A stretch of DNA of 64,000 bases. Origin: Terrirubrum flagellatum. Lineage in GTDB: Bacteria > Pseudomonadota > Alphaproteobacteria > Rhizobiales > Beijerinckiaceae. The DNA lies in assembly GCF_022059845.1 (NCBI RefSeq), contig NZ_CP091851.1, positions 3,286,001 through 3,350,000 of the forward strand, given 5' to 3'. The translations under genes were made by a program, and so were the position numbers. Of the stretch, positions 27,421 to 36,063 are shown piece after piece. Every line of letters begins with the position of its first letter. The stretch's first letter is position 1. The notes under the pieces were generated by a model, which saw nothing but the letters and a program-made list of their open reading frames with translations, ran no database searches and was not told where the DNA came from.

Positions 27421-27667
27421 GACGATAATCTCCTTCGAGACTGTTGCGGAGAGCGGCCGCGGTCGGTTCTCAACACACGCGAGATCGCGACGACGGCGGA
27501 TGAATTTTTGCGAACCTCTTGCTGGAAAGGTTCGCTTGTATTCGCAGCGATGCAGACCTATTTCCGAAAAGATATGCTTGCGGCCGCAAGTATTCGCAGC
27601 CGGCGCTCAAGCGATTATCGATGATTGATGACAGGCGTGTTGCGGTTCGCTTGCGCGCCCGCCGGCT
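27421..27667. other. 247-bp intergenic region with inverted repeats
   Basis: This lies between the PfkB kinase stop and the UgpB-type start on the minus strand, so it is the likely promoter region of the importer. It holds an 8-bp inverted repeat with a 10-base loop (27510-27535, arms GCGAACCT/AGGTTCGC) and a perfect 14-bp palindrome CTTGCGGCCGCAAG (27577-27590). No gene is seen. Confidence 0.5.
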
Positions 27668-28522
27668 TCAATCCAGAGCTGCGGCTCTGGGCCGCGCGCC
27701 GCGCAATTCGAGATCACCAGGCGTTCTCGCCGGCGCGGTTCGGAGCCAGCGGCCGGCGATCGAAGCGCCATGGCGGATCGCATCGACAGAGGATTGTCCG
27801 CGCATCAGCCCGTCGACATAGCCCGCGGCGAAAAAGTCGCCGGCGCCGATCGTGTCGACGACGCCTTCGGCGATTTCGATGCCGACATCGACATTCGACG
27901 TCTCCTCGATCAGTTCGACCGCGCCAGCACCCCGCGTGCGGATGACGTGACGAAGCTGCGGGCCCGCAATGCCGCTCGCCTCCGCCCACAGCGCCTCTGC
28001 GCTCGCCGTCACATCGGAACCTGAAGCGATCAGCGTGCGGGCGGGATGACGCTCGCGAGAAAGGGGAAATTGCGAAACGACATGCGGCGCGCGATCGAGC
28101 CCGGCCAAGATCTGCTCGTTCAGCCGATGCGCGTTGACATAGATGAGGTCGAAATCAGCAGCGGGGAAATCGGGATAATACGCGCCGCGACCGACATAGC
28201 CGAGAATGGTGCGCTCGCCCGCGGGATCGAGAAAGACCTCGACGGGAACGGTTTCGCCTGATCTCATCTCGATAAAGCTCGTATCAACGCCCAGCTCTTC
28301 AAGCGCCTTGCGACAGCCGCGGCCCGCGGCATCATCGGCGAAGCTGGTCAGCACCGCGACATGATGACCGCATGCGGCGAGCACGCGCGAGCTGCTGAAT
28401 CCGCCGCCGCCGAAACGAGTCTCGACGCCGTGATAGGCCGTGCGCCCGCCGGAACGCAGCGGCGCATTCAAACGCCAGATGCGGTCGAGATTGACGCGCC
28501 CGATAACAAGGATTTTCGCCAC
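27668..28522 (-). CDS. PfkB-family sugar kinase (ribokinase-like)
   Basis: About 284 residues from a GTG at 28522 behind GGGGAGAGG; the frame extends into phnF without support. N-terminal AKILVIGRVNLDRIW, a glycine loop (RFGGGGFSSSRVLAACG) and the PfkB signature DTIGAGDFFAAGYVDGL, with the catalytic Asp, mark a functional kinase. It follows phnF by 44 bp, presumably in one transcript. Ribokinase-like kinases sit in some phosphonate clusters, where they could act on ribose or a ribosyl intermediate, but the substrate is not evident. It could also serve the sugar-type importer next to it. Confidence 0.8.
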   Translation of the reverse strand: MAKILVIGRVNLDRIWRLNAPLRSGGRTAYHGVETRFGGGGFSSSRVLAACGHHVAVLTSFADDAAGRGCRKALEELGVDTSFIEMRSGETVPVEVFLDPAGERTILGYVGRGAYYPDFPAADFDLIYVNAHRLNEQILAGLDRAPHVVSQFPLSRERHPARTLIASGSDVTASAEALWAEASGIAGPQLRHVIRTRGAGAVELIEETSNVDVGIEIAEGVVDTIGAGDFFAAGYVDGLMRGQSSVDAIRHGASIAGRWLRTAPARTPGDLELRGARPRAAALD

Positions 28523-28566
28523 GCCCCTCTCCCCGCCCGCGTCGGAACAAGCGTGTACAGCAATCG

Positions 28567-29352
28567 TCAGTGCTGTTCCACGATGAGCTGGACGCGGTCG
28601 CCGCAATAGACGGCGACGCCGAAAGCAATCGGACGGCCATCGAGATCGACGTCGACCTTCTGCGTCTCGAGCACCGGACGCGTCTTCGGGATTTTCAGGA
28701 TATGCGCCTCGCGCCCGGTCGGCAGGCGGCTGATGATGCGGGTGTTCTTGCGCGTGTAATCGAGCACGCCGAAGGCGCGAAGCGCTTCGGTGTGCGAGGG
28801 ATTTCGCCTGACGATCTCATCGAAATCGGGAAAGCGCGCGGCGGGATAGAAATTTTCGCTGACGCTGAGCGGGCGGCCGCCGACCGACGCTCTGGAATAG
28901 ACGACGATCACTTCAGCGCCGGGCGGCAATTCAAGATGCTGCAGCATCGCTGAGTCCGCGATCTTCCGCTCCGTGCCAAGAATTTCGCGATCGCCGGTGA
29001 TGTTGAACCGGCTCATATTCTCGGTGAAGCGCGTGCGCTCCGCGATCGCATAGGGAATCACATCCTCGGCGACGAACAGGCCGCGGCCATGTTCGATGCG
29101 GATCAACCCTTCCTTTTCAAGTTCGGCCAGCGCGCGCCGCGTGGTGAAGCGGCTGACCTGATAGCGTTCGGAGAGCGCGATCTCTGTCGGAAGCTGCTGG
29201 CCCGGCGTCAGCGACCGGCCGCGGATGTCCTCGCGCAAAGCCGCGGCGATCCGCTTCCAGAGCAGACCCTTGGGCCGCCCCGGCGGCTCCGCATCCATCT
29301 TCGCGCCCGCAACTGCCATCGCTGACGTCCGTTTCCAGTCCGCCATCGTCAT
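28567..29352 (-). CDS. phnF: PhnF, GntR/HutC-family regulator of phosphonate genes
   Basis: 261 residues. An N-terminal GntR winged helix (WKRIAAALREDIRGRSLTPGQQLPTEIALSERYQVSRFTTRRALAELEKEGLIR, with the usual GRGLFV wing) is joined to a UTRA ligand domain (YAIAERTRFTENMSRFN onward). The gene diverges from phnM2-GHIJKL. Two GGTNNNNACC palindromes in the 101-bp divergent region are the probable operators. An earlier ATG-like set of starts is close together; 29352 is used here. Confidence 0.9.
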   Translation of the reverse strand: MTMADWKRTSAMAVAGAKMDAEPPGRPKGLLWKRIAAALREDIRGRSLTPGQQLPTEIALSERYQVSRFTTRRALAELEKEGLIRIEHGRGLFVAEDVIPYAIAERTRFTENMSRFNITGDREILGTERKIADSAMLQHLELPPGAEVIVVYSRASVGGRPLSVSENFYPAARFPDFDEIVRRNPSHTEALRAFGVLDYTRKNTRIISRLPTGREAHILKIPKTRPVLETQKVDVDLDGRPIAFGVAVYCGDRVQLIVEQH

Positions 29353-29377
29353 ACAATTGAGATCATCCTGCTGTAAA

Positions 29378-29407
29378 GGTCCGTACCACTTGAAAGAGGT
29401 CCGGACC
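29378..29407. promoter_or_regulatory. candidate PhnF operator pair
   Basis: Two near-identical 10-mers, GGTCCGTACC (29378-29387) and the perfect palindrome GGTCCGGACC (29398-29407), are spaced exactly 20 bp start to start, two helical turns. HutC/PhnF-class repressors typically bind GGTNNNNACC-type sites. The region lies between the divergent phnF and phnM2 starts, so two dimers on the same DNA face could repress both directions. Confidence 0.68.
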
Positions 29408-29418
29408 TATGATTTAAG
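29390..29418 (+). promoter_or_regulatory. candidate promoter of the phnM2-GHIJKL operon
   Basis: TTGAAA at 29390-29395 and TTTAAG at 29413-29418 are 17 bp apart, matching sigma-70 -35 and -10 elements at 5 of 6 and 4 of 6 positions. The second PhnF operator candidate lies inside the spacer, so bound repressor would block RNA polymerase. It is 36 bp upstream of the phnM2 start. Confidence 0.45.
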
Positions 29419-29453
29419 GGCCGCGATCTGAAGAGAGCGCCCGGCGGCATCCG

Positions 29454-30596
29454 ATGGAATTGAACTTTACCAACATCCAGATCGTCACGCCGACCGAAAG
29501 CTTCCCGGGCGGCGTCGCCATCGAAGACGGGCTGATCCGCAGCATCGACACAGGCGGCCGCGCGGCGCCGGGCGCGATCGACGGCGAAGGCGATTATCTC
29601 CTTCCCGGCCTCATCGACATTCACACCGACAATCTCGAACGGCACTTCCAGCCGCGCCCCGGCGTCGTCTGGCCATCGCCGATCAGCGCGGCGCTGGCGC
29701 ATGACCGCGAGATGATCGGCGCCGGAATCACCACTGTTTATGACTCCATGTCGCTCGGCGATTATGACAGCGGCGGAAATCGTCGTCGCATGCTGAACAC
29801 CGGCATCTCCGCGATCACCGAAGCCAGCGACAAGGGCCTGATGAAGGCCGACCATCATTTTCATTTCCGCTGCGAGATTTCCGATCGCGCGATGACGGAA
29901 ATCTATGAGGCGCATGCGAACAATCCGCGCCTCGGACTCGTCAGCCTGATGGATCATACGCCGGGCCAGAGGCAGTGGCGCGATCTCGACATCTATCGCT
30001 CATTCCGCGCGAAGAAGAATGCGCGCATCTGGAGCGACGAGGAATGGGCCGCTTATGTCGCGGAGCGTCAGGGCCATCAGGCGACCTACGCCGCGCCATT
30101 CCGCAGGCATATCAGGAAAGCTGCGCAGGCGCGTGGACTGCCGCTCGCGAGCCATGACGACACGACGCGCGAAGATGTGGATCAGGCGCGCGAGGAAGGC
30201 GCCACCATCAGCGAGTTCCCGACGACGATCGAGGCCGCGGAGCATGCGCGCAAGGCGGGCCTGAAGATCGTGATGGGCAGCCCCAATGTTGTGCTCGGGC
30301 GATCGCATTCCGGCAATGTCAGCGCGCTCGCGCTCGCCGAACGCGGCCTGCTTGACGCGCTGTCATCGGACTATGTGCCTTCGAGCCTCCTCGACGCCGC
30401 ATTCACGCTCTCGCGCAAGATGATGACGCTGCCGCAGGCGATCGCGACGGTGACGGCCAATCCCGCCGACATGCTGAAGCTCGGGGATCGCGGACAAATC
30501 GAAATCGGGCGGCGGGCCGACCTCATCCGCGTGAAGCTCGTCAACGATGCGCCTGTGATCAGGGGAATCTGGCGCGGCGGCGAGCGCGTGATGTGA
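29454..30596 (+). CDS. phnM: PhnM, alpha-D-ribose 1-methylphosphonate 5-triphosphate diphosphatase (copy 2)
   Basis: A 380-residue amidohydrolase with HTDNLERHFQPRPGVVW, the KADHHFHFRCE segment, SLMDHTPGQRQW and SHDDTTRED, the same metal-site blocks as the other PhnM (18665-19834). It has an ATG start with a weak ribosome-binding site, and it opens the C-P lyase operon. Its stop overlaps the phnG start. Being first in the operon with GHIJKL, this is the copy most likely to serve the main pathway. Confidence 0.92.
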   Translation: MELNFTNIQIVTPTESFPGGVAIEDGLIRSIDTGGRAAPGAIDGEGDYLLPGLIDIHTDNLERHFQPRPGVVWPSPISAALAHDREMIGAGITTVYDSMSLGDYDSGGNRRRMLNTGISAITEASDKGLMKADHHFHFRCEISDRAMTEIYEAHANNPRLGLVSLMDHTPGQRQWRDLDIYRSFRAKKNARIWSDEEWAAYVAERQGHQATYAAPFRRHIRKAAQARGLPLASHDDTTREDVDQAREEGATISEFPTTIEAAEHARKAGLKIVMGSPNVVLGRSHSGNVSALALAERGLLDALSSDYVPSSLLDAAFTLSRKMMTLPQAIATVTANPADMLKLGDRGQIEIGRRADLIRVKLVNDAPVIRGIWRGGERVM

Positions 30597-31096
30597 TGGC
30601 GATGACGGACGCGACACGGATGCATCACGAACACAAGGCGGGCGCGGCCTCGACCGATGAACGCAAAAGCTGGATGGGCGTACTCGCGCGCGCCAAACGC
30701 GATGAACTTGAAGCGGCGTGGGCGTCCCTGCCCTCGCGGCCGGCGCACAGCATCATGCGCGCGCCCGAGATCGGCCTTGTCATGGTGCGCGCGCGCGCCG
30801 GCGGCAGCGGCAATCCGTTCAATCTCGGCGAAATGACGGTGACGCGCTGCGCGCTGAAGCTTGCCGGCGGCGCCGTCGGCTTCGGCTATGTCCAGGGCCG
30901 CGACAAGCGCCGCGCCGAACTCGCTGCGGCTTTCGACGGACTACTGCAGGATGATTCACGCCGCCTGGAGCTTCTGAAAGACGTGATCGCGCCACTCGCA
31001 GCGGCGCAGGCGGCGCGTCGCGACGAGCGCAGCCGCAAGGCCGCCTCGACCAAGGTCGAATTCTTCACGCTGGTGCGCGGGGACAACCCGAAATGA
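30596..31096 (+). CDS. phnG: C-P lyase core subunit PhnG
   Basis: About 166 residues with WMGVLARAKRDELEAAW, a conserved GLVMVRARAGGSGNPFNLGEMTVTR block and GYVQGRDKRRAELAAAFDGL, all characteristic of PhnG. PhnG helps PhnI, H and L form the ribosyl phosphonate triphosphate. The ATG at 30596 overlaps the phnM stop (TGATG); another ATG lies six bases on. The stop overlaps phnH by four bases. Confidence 0.92.
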   Translation: MAMTDATRMHHEHKAGAASTDERKSWMGVLARAKRDELEAAWASLPSRPAHSIMRAPEIGLVMVRARAGGSGNPFNLGEMTVTRCALKLAGGAVGFGYVQGRDKRRAELAAAFDGLLQDDSRRLELLKDVIAPLAAAQAARRDERSRKAASTKVEFFTLVRGDNPK

Positions 31097-31698
31097 CGTT
31101 CGATCTTGCCGTGCGCGATCTCGCGCCTGGATTTTCCGATCCTGTTTTCGACAGCCAGTCGATCTTTCGCGGCGTGATGAATGCGATCGCCTATCCCGGC
31201 CGCATTCATCAACTCACGCGATTGCCGGATCGCCCCGCCGCGCTTGCTCCCGCGACGGCCGCCGTCGCGCTGACCTTGTGCGATTTCGAGACACCGCTCT
31301 GGCTCGACAAAACAGCCTCGACGCCCGCGGCGCTCGCCTATGTCAGATTCCATTGCGGCGCGCCCGTCGTCGAAGCGTCGAATGGCGCACGGTTCGCGAT
31401 CGTCGGCGACGCGCAAGGCATGCCGCGTCTCTCCGCTTTCGATATCGGCGAAGATCAATATCCCGATCGCTCCGCCACTCTCATCATTCAGACGCCGTCG
31501 CTGACGGACGGCCCGCGCCGGCGCTGGACCGGACCGGGAATCCGCGATGCGATCGATGTTTCGATCGCCGGCCTGTCCGACTGGTTCTGGGACGACTGGA
31601 CGATGAACCGCGAGCTCTATCCGCTCGGCGTCGACGTCATCTTCACCTCAGGCGATTCCATCATCGGATTGCCGCGCGGCGTCTCTGTGGAGGGTTGA
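31093..31698 (+). CDS. phnH: C-P lyase core subunit PhnH
   Basis: A 201-residue PhnH with the family start LAPGFSDPVFDSQSIFRGVMNAIAYPGR and the C-terminal NRELYPLGVDVIFTSGDSIIGLPRG. It belongs to the PhnGHIJ core complex in the cytoplasm. It overlaps phnG by four bases and precedes phnI by three. Length and motifs are complete. Confidence 0.93.
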   Translation: MTFDLAVRDLAPGFSDPVFDSQSIFRGVMNAIAYPGRIHQLTRLPDRPAALAPATAAVALTLCDFETPLWLDKTASTPAALAYVRFHCGAPVVEASNGARFAIVGDAQGMPRLSAFDIGEDQYPDRSATLIIQTPSLTDGPRRRWTGPGIRDAIDVSIAGLSDWFWDDWTMNRELYPLGVDVIFTSGDSIIGLPRGVSVEG

Positions 31699-31701
31699 AC
31701 G

Positions 31702-32805
31702 ATGTATGTCGCAGTCAAGGGCGGCGAGCGCGCGATCCTCAACTCGCACAAGCTGATCGCCGAAGAGCGGCGTGGCGATCCCTCGCTTGCCGAACTTACG
31801 ATCGAACAGATCGCGGCGCAGTTCAAACTCGCGGTCGATCGCGTGATGACGGAAGGCTCGGTCTATGACCCTGAATTGGCCGCGCTCGCGCTGAAGCAGG
31901 CGCAGGGCGACGCGGTCGAAGCGATCTTCCTGCTGCGCGCCTATCGCACGACGCTGCCGCGCTTCGCCGTCTCCGCGCCGATCGAGACGCGTCAGATGGA
32001 CGTGCGTCGCCGCATCTCGGCCGCCTACAAGGATCTTCCCGGCGGACAGGTGCTCGGGCCGACCTATGACTACACGCATCGCCTGCTCGATTTCGAACTT
32101 GCTGCGAATGGCGGCGTTGGCGAACCGCAGGCGGAAGCCGCCGACGAGCCGCTGCCTGACCTGATGCCGCCGGTGCTCGATATTCTCGATCGCGAGGACC
32201 TGATCGAGCAGGAGATCGCCGATCGCGAGAACGAGCCGGTGTTCGATCTCACGCGCGAATCCATGTCGTTTCCCGCGGGCCGCGATCAACGCTTGCAAAA
32301 TCTCGCGCGCGGCGACGAAGGCTTCGTGCTCGGCCTCGCCTACTCCACCACGCGCGGCTATGGCGGCGCCCATCCCTTCGTCGGCGAGGTGCGCTATGGC
32401 GAAGTCGCCGTCGAGATCACGCCGGAGGAACTCGGCTTCGCAATCGAGATCGGCGACGTCTCGGTGACGGAATGCCAGATGATCAACCAGTTCCAGGGCT
32501 CGAAGGATCATCCAGCGCAATTCACGCGCGGTTACGGTCTCTCATTCGGCCATGGCGAACGCAAGGCGATGTCGATGGCGATGGTCGATCGCGCGCTGCG
32601 CGCCAAGGAGCTTGGCGAGGACGCCATACATCCGGCGCAGGACGATGAGTTCGTCCTCTCCCACACCGACAATATCGAAGCCGTCGGCTTCGTCACCCAC
32701 TTCAAGCTGCCGCACTATGTCGACTTCCAGGCCGAGCTTCAGCTCGTGCGCAAACTGAGAGCCGAGCATGCGGCGCGCCATGAGATGAAGGAGGCCGCGG
32801 AATGA
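31702..32805 (+). CDS. phnI: C-P lyase core subunit PhnI
   Basis: A 367-residue protein starting MYVAVKGGERAILNSHKLI, a strong PhnI signature, with TQ-type ARGDEGFVLGLAYSTTRGYGGAHPF and VSVTECQMINQFQGSKDHPAQFTRGYGLSFG. PhnI is the nucleosidase-like subunit that displaces adenine from ATP and joins phosphonate to ribose triphosphate. Its stop overlaps phnJ by four bases. Confidence 0.94.
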   Translation: MYVAVKGGERAILNSHKLIAEERRGDPSLAELTIEQIAAQFKLAVDRVMTEGSVYDPELAALALKQAQGDAVEAIFLLRAYRTTLPRFAVSAPIETRQMDVRRRISAAYKDLPGGQVLGPTYDYTHRLLDFELAANGGVGEPQAEAADEPLPDLMPPVLDILDREDLIEQEIADRENEPVFDLTRESMSFPAGRDQRLQNLARGDEGFVLGLAYSTTRGYGGAHPFVGEVRYGEVAVEITPEELGFAIEIGDVSVTECQMINQFQGSKDHPAQFTRGYGLSFGHGERKAMSMAMVDRALRAKELGEDAIHPAQDDEFVLSHTDNIEAVGFVTHFKLPHYVDFQAELQLVRKLRAEHAARHEMKEAAE

Positions 32806-33728
32806 GCGCGCAATCGCATCCCGCTGACAACACCGCCGGCTCCGCCTCCACGCATGGCTATAATTTCGGCTATCTCGACGAGCAGACGAAACGCATGATC
32901 CGGCGCACGCTGCTGAAGGCGCTCGCCGTCCCGGGCTATCAGGCGCCGTTCGGCGGCCGCGAAATGCCGCTCGCCTATGGTTGGGGCACCGGCGGCATCC
33001 AGATCACCGCGAGCATCCTCGGCCCCGACGACGTGCTGAAGGTGATCGACCAGGGCGCCGACGACACGACGAACGCCGTGTCGATCCGCAGATTCTTCGA
33101 GCGCGTCTCCGATGTCGCCACGACGGAAGCGACGGAAGATGCGACAGTCGTGCAGACGCGCCATCGCATTCCGGAGACGCCGCTGCGCGAAGGCCAGATC
33201 ATCGTCTATCAGGTGCCGCAGCCTGAACCCTTGCGCAAACTCGAACCGCGCGAGACGGAAACGCGCAAGATGCACGCCTACGCCGAATATGGCCTGATGC
33301 AGGTTGAACTCTACGAGAACATCGCGCGCTTCGGCCATATCGCGACGACCTATGATTATCCCGCTGTCGTCAATGGCCGCTACCTCATGGCGCCTTCGCC
33401 GATTCCGAAGTTCGACAACCCCAAGATGGAAGACAATCCGTCGATCCAGCTTTTCGGCGCCGGCCGCGAGAAGCGCATCTATGCGGTGCCGCCCTACACC
33501 AAGGTGAAGAGCCTCGATTTCGACGACCACCCCTTCCGCATCCAGGGTTGGGATCAGCATTGCTCGCTCTGCGGCGCCAGCGACAGCTATCTCGATGAGG
33601 TGATCACGGATGATCGCGGCGGGCGCATGTTCATCTGTTCGGACACGGATTATTGCGGCAAGCGCCGCGAAGCCGGCCATGTCGGCGACGGCGGGCCGCA
33701 GCCTGCGGTCGAAGCGAGGCTGAAATGA
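32802..33728 (+). CDS. phnJ: PhnJ, radical-SAM carbon-phosphorus lyase
   Basis: A 308-residue protein with the four cysteines of the PhnJ iron-sulfur and catalytic site at C254, C257, C279 and C285, in CSLCGASDSYLDE and MFICSDTDYC. The spacing (3, 22, 6) equals that of the Escherichia coli enzyme's C241/C244/C266/C272. PhnJ breaks the C-P bond, releasing the alkane and leaving ribose 1,2-cyclic phosphate 5-phosphate. It starts inside phnI and ends inside phnK, so translation is tightly coupled. All key residues are intact. Confidence 0.95.
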   Translation: MSAQSHPADNTAGSASTHGYNFGYLDEQTKRMIRRTLLKALAVPGYQAPFGGREMPLAYGWGTGGIQITASILGPDDVLKVIDQGADDTTNAVSIRRFFERVSDVATTEATEDATVVQTRHRIPETPLREGQIIVYQVPQPEPLRKLEPRETETRKMHAYAEYGLMQVELYENIARFGHIATTYDYPAVVNGRYLMAPSPIPKFDNPKMEDNPSIQLFGAGREKRIYAVPPYTKVKSLDFDDHPFRIQGWDQHCSLCGASDSYLDEVITDDRGGRMFICSDTDYCGKRREAGHVGDGGPQPAVEARLK

Positions 33729-34516
33729 GCGCGATGTCGTCTTCACGAAAGCCGCTGCTGCGCGCCGAGAAAGTGTCGCGCTCGTTCGGCGCGACGAAAG
33801 CCTGCCGCGACGTCTCCTTCACGCTCTATCCCGGCGAGGTGATCGGCATCGTCGGCGAATCCGGCTCAGGAAAATCGACGCTGCTGAGCTGCCTGTCGGG
33901 AAAGTTGCCGCCTGATCGCGGCGTCATCTCCTACGACATGCGCGACCGCGGTCTCGTCGACATTCTCACGCTTTCCGAACCCGAGCGCCGCATGCTGATG
34001 CGCACGGACTGGGGCTTCGTGCATCAGAATCCGCGCGACGGGCTGCGCATGGGAGTGAGCGCCGGCGGCAATGTCGGCGAACGTCCGATGGCGGTCGGCG
34101 CGCGCCATTATGGCGAGATCCGCCGCGAGGCGCAGGACTGGCTGGCGAAAGTCGAAATCGATCTTTCCCGCATCGACGACAAGCCGCGCACCTTCTCCGG
34201 CGGCATGCAGCAGCGATTGCAGATCGCGCGCAATCTCGTGACCAAGCCGCGCCTCGTCTTCATGGATGAGCCCACGGGCGGCCTCGACGTCTCCGTGCAG
34301 GCGCGCCTGCTCGATCTCCTGCGCGGGCTGGTGCGCGAGCTCGGCATCGCGGCCGTCGTGGTGACGCATGATCTCGCCGTCGTGCGGCTTCTCGCCGACA
34401 GGCTGATGGTGATGTGGCGCGGCGAAGTCGTCGAACAGGGTCTCACCGATCAGGTGCTCGACGATCCGCATCATCCCTACACACAGCTTCTCGTCTCTTC
34501 CGTGCTTCAGGCGTAA
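33725..34516 (+). CDS. phnK: C-P lyase ABC-type ATPase PhnK
   Basis: A 263-residue ABC ATPase from the ATG overlapping the phnJ stop; the longer frame was discarded. Walker [10 protein letters not shown], PhnK segment [23 protein letters not shown], signature [14 protein letters not shown] and Walker [13 protein letters not shown] are present. It binds the PhnGHIJ core and is not a membrane transporter subunit. It precedes phnL by 14 bp. Confidence 0.93.
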   Translation: MSAMSSSRKPLLRAEKVSRSFGATKACRDVSFTLYPGEVIGIVGESGSGKSTLLSCLSGKLPPDRGVISYDMRDRGLVDILTLSEPERRMLMRTDWGFVHQNPRDGLRMGVSAGGNVGERPMAVGARHYGEIRREAQDWLAKVEIDLSRIDDKPRTFSGGMQQRLQIARNLVTKPRLVFMDEPTGGLDVSVQARLLDLLRGLVRELGIAAVVVTHDLAVVRLLADRLMVMWRGEVVEQGLTDQVLDDPHHPYTQLLVSSVLQA

Positions 34517-34530
34517 GCGAGGACCATGCA

Positions 34531-35235
34531 ATGACTGTCCGCATCGCCGTCTCGCGCCTGTCGAAAGGCTTCACGCTGCACAATCAGGGCGGCATCCGCA
34601 TCGGCGTCTTCGAGAATCTCTCGCTCGCCGTGAAATCAGGCGAATGCGTCTGCCTGCACGGCCCTTCCGGCGCGGGAAAATCGACGCTGTTGCGCTCGCT
34701 CTACGCAAATTACCTCGCTGATACCGGCGAGATCACCGTCACCCATCGCGGCGAGACCGTCGATCTCGCATCGGCCGAGCCGTGGCGCATCATCGAAGTC
34801 AGGCGCGAGACAATGGGCTATGTCAGCCAGTTCCTGCGCGTCATTCCGCGCATCCCTGCGCTCGACATCGTGGCGGAGCCGGCGCGCGCTATCGGCGTCC
34901 CGCTGGAAGAGGCGCGCGAACGCGCGCGCGCCTTGCTGACGCGCCTGCGCATTCCCGAGCGGCTCTGGAGCATCGCGCCGGCGACCTTCTCCGGCGGCGA
35001 ACAGCAGCGCGTGAACATCGCGCGCGGCTTCGTCACCAACTATCCCATTCTTCTGCTCGATGAGCCGACGGCGTCTCTTGATGCGGCCAATCGCCAGACG
35101 GTGGTCGATATGATCCTCGAAGCCAAGCAGCGCGGCGCGGCGCTCGTCGGCATCTTCCACGACGCCGATGTGCGCGAGCAGGTCGCCGATCGTCTCATCG
35201 ACGTCAACCAATTCGCGCCAAAGAGGGCCGCATGA
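34531..35235 (+). CDS. phnL: C-P lyase ABC-type ATPase PhnL
   Basis: A 234-residue ABC ATPase ([20 protein letters not shown]) with Walker [10 protein letters not shown], the PhnL segment [19 protein letters not shown], signature [14 protein letters not shown] and Walker [13 protein letters not shown]. PhnL acts with PhnG, H and I and is thought to work with PhnK on the core complex. Its stop overlaps the next gene by four bases. Confidence 0.92.
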   Translation: MTVRIAVSRLSKGFTLHNQGGIRIGVFENLSLAVKSGECVCLHGPSGAGKSTLLRSLYANYLADTGEITVTHRGETVDLASAEPWRIIEVRRETMGYVSQFLRVIPRIPALDIVAEPARAIGVPLEEARERARALLTRLRIPERLWSIAPATFSGGEQQRVNIARGFVTNYPILLLDEPTASLDAANRQTVVDMILEAKQRGAALVGIFHDADVREQVADRLIDVNQFAPKRAA

Positions 35236-35843
35236 CGAAACTTTCGGACGCGCCGCTGATTCATCCCACAGCCGAGGTCAAGGACTCGAAGCTCGGCCGC
35301 TACACCGAGATCGGCGCGCATTGCCATGTCGCGCGTTCGACGATCGGCGACTATTCCTACGCGGTCGAGGGCGCGCAGATCGCTTATGCCGAGATCGGCA
35401 AATTCGCGAACATTGCGGCGCATGTGCGCATCTACGCCAGCATGCATCCGATGGAGCGCGCGTCGCTGCATCATTTCACCTATCGTTCGAGCTGGTATTT
35501 CGAAGGCGAGACCGACGACGCCGATTTCTTCGCGTGGCGCGCCTCGAACGGCATCACGATCGGCCATGACACCTGGATCGGCCATGGCGCCGTGATCATG
35601 CCGGGCGTGAAGATCGGCCACGGCGCGATCATCGGCTCGAACGCGGTTGTCACGAGGGATGTCGCTGATTTCGCGATCGCCGTCGGCGTTCCCGCGCGCA
35701 CGATCCGCCAGCGCTTCTCGCGCGACATCGCCGACCGGCTGATGGCGCTCGCCTGGTGGGACTGGCCGCACGAGAAGCTCAGGACCGCGCTGCCAGATTT
35801 CCGCAAGCTCAGCACGCCTGAATTCATCGAAAAATACGCGTAA
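35232..35843 (+). CDS. phosphonate-operon hexapeptide-repeat transferase
   Basis: A 203-residue left-handed beta-helix protein with repeated hexapeptides ([60 protein letters not shown]). A chloramphenicol-acetyltransferase-like C-terminus follows. Members of this DapD/xenobiotic-acetyltransferase-related family lie at the end of many phn operons, but their reaction is not established; acetylation of an aminophosphonate, analogous to PhnO, is one idea. It is translationally coupled to phnL and is the last gene of the operon. Confidence 0.85.
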   Translation: MTKLSDAPLIHPTAEVKDSKLGRYTEIGAHCHVARSTIGDYSYAVEGAQIAYAEIGKFANIAAHVRIYASMHPMERASLHHFTYRSSWYFEGETDDADFFAWRASNGITIGHDTWIGHGAVIMPGVKIGHGAIIGSNAVVTRDVADFAIAVGVPARTIRQRFSRDIADRLMALAWWDWPHEKLRTALPDFRKLSTPEFIEKYA

Positions 35844-36063
35844 GGGCTCGCAACCTATACGCCTCCGCGAAATCACGTTGTCGCGGCGGCCTTCGCGTGC
35901 AATCGGCGGCCGCGTCTTTGACGAAAGTCTTGCTCACGCCCGCTTGCCACGGCGCGCAATTTCCTGATCCTCATCGCTTCGCCTGTCATGGAAGTCCTTC
36001 ATGACTTCTTCGGCCCGTGCGCAATCACTGGACCATGCATTGAATGAGGAAAGGAATGAAGCC

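Noticed and set aside
26170-27624. Open frame of 484 codons opposite the UgpB-type gene
   Set aside because: Shadow of the binding-protein gene with biased composition and no motif.
27617-27634. PHO-box-like CTGTCAT with a poor second half before the UgpB-type gene
   Set aside because: Only one half-site is good (second half 3 of 7) and it is about 200 bp from the start codon.
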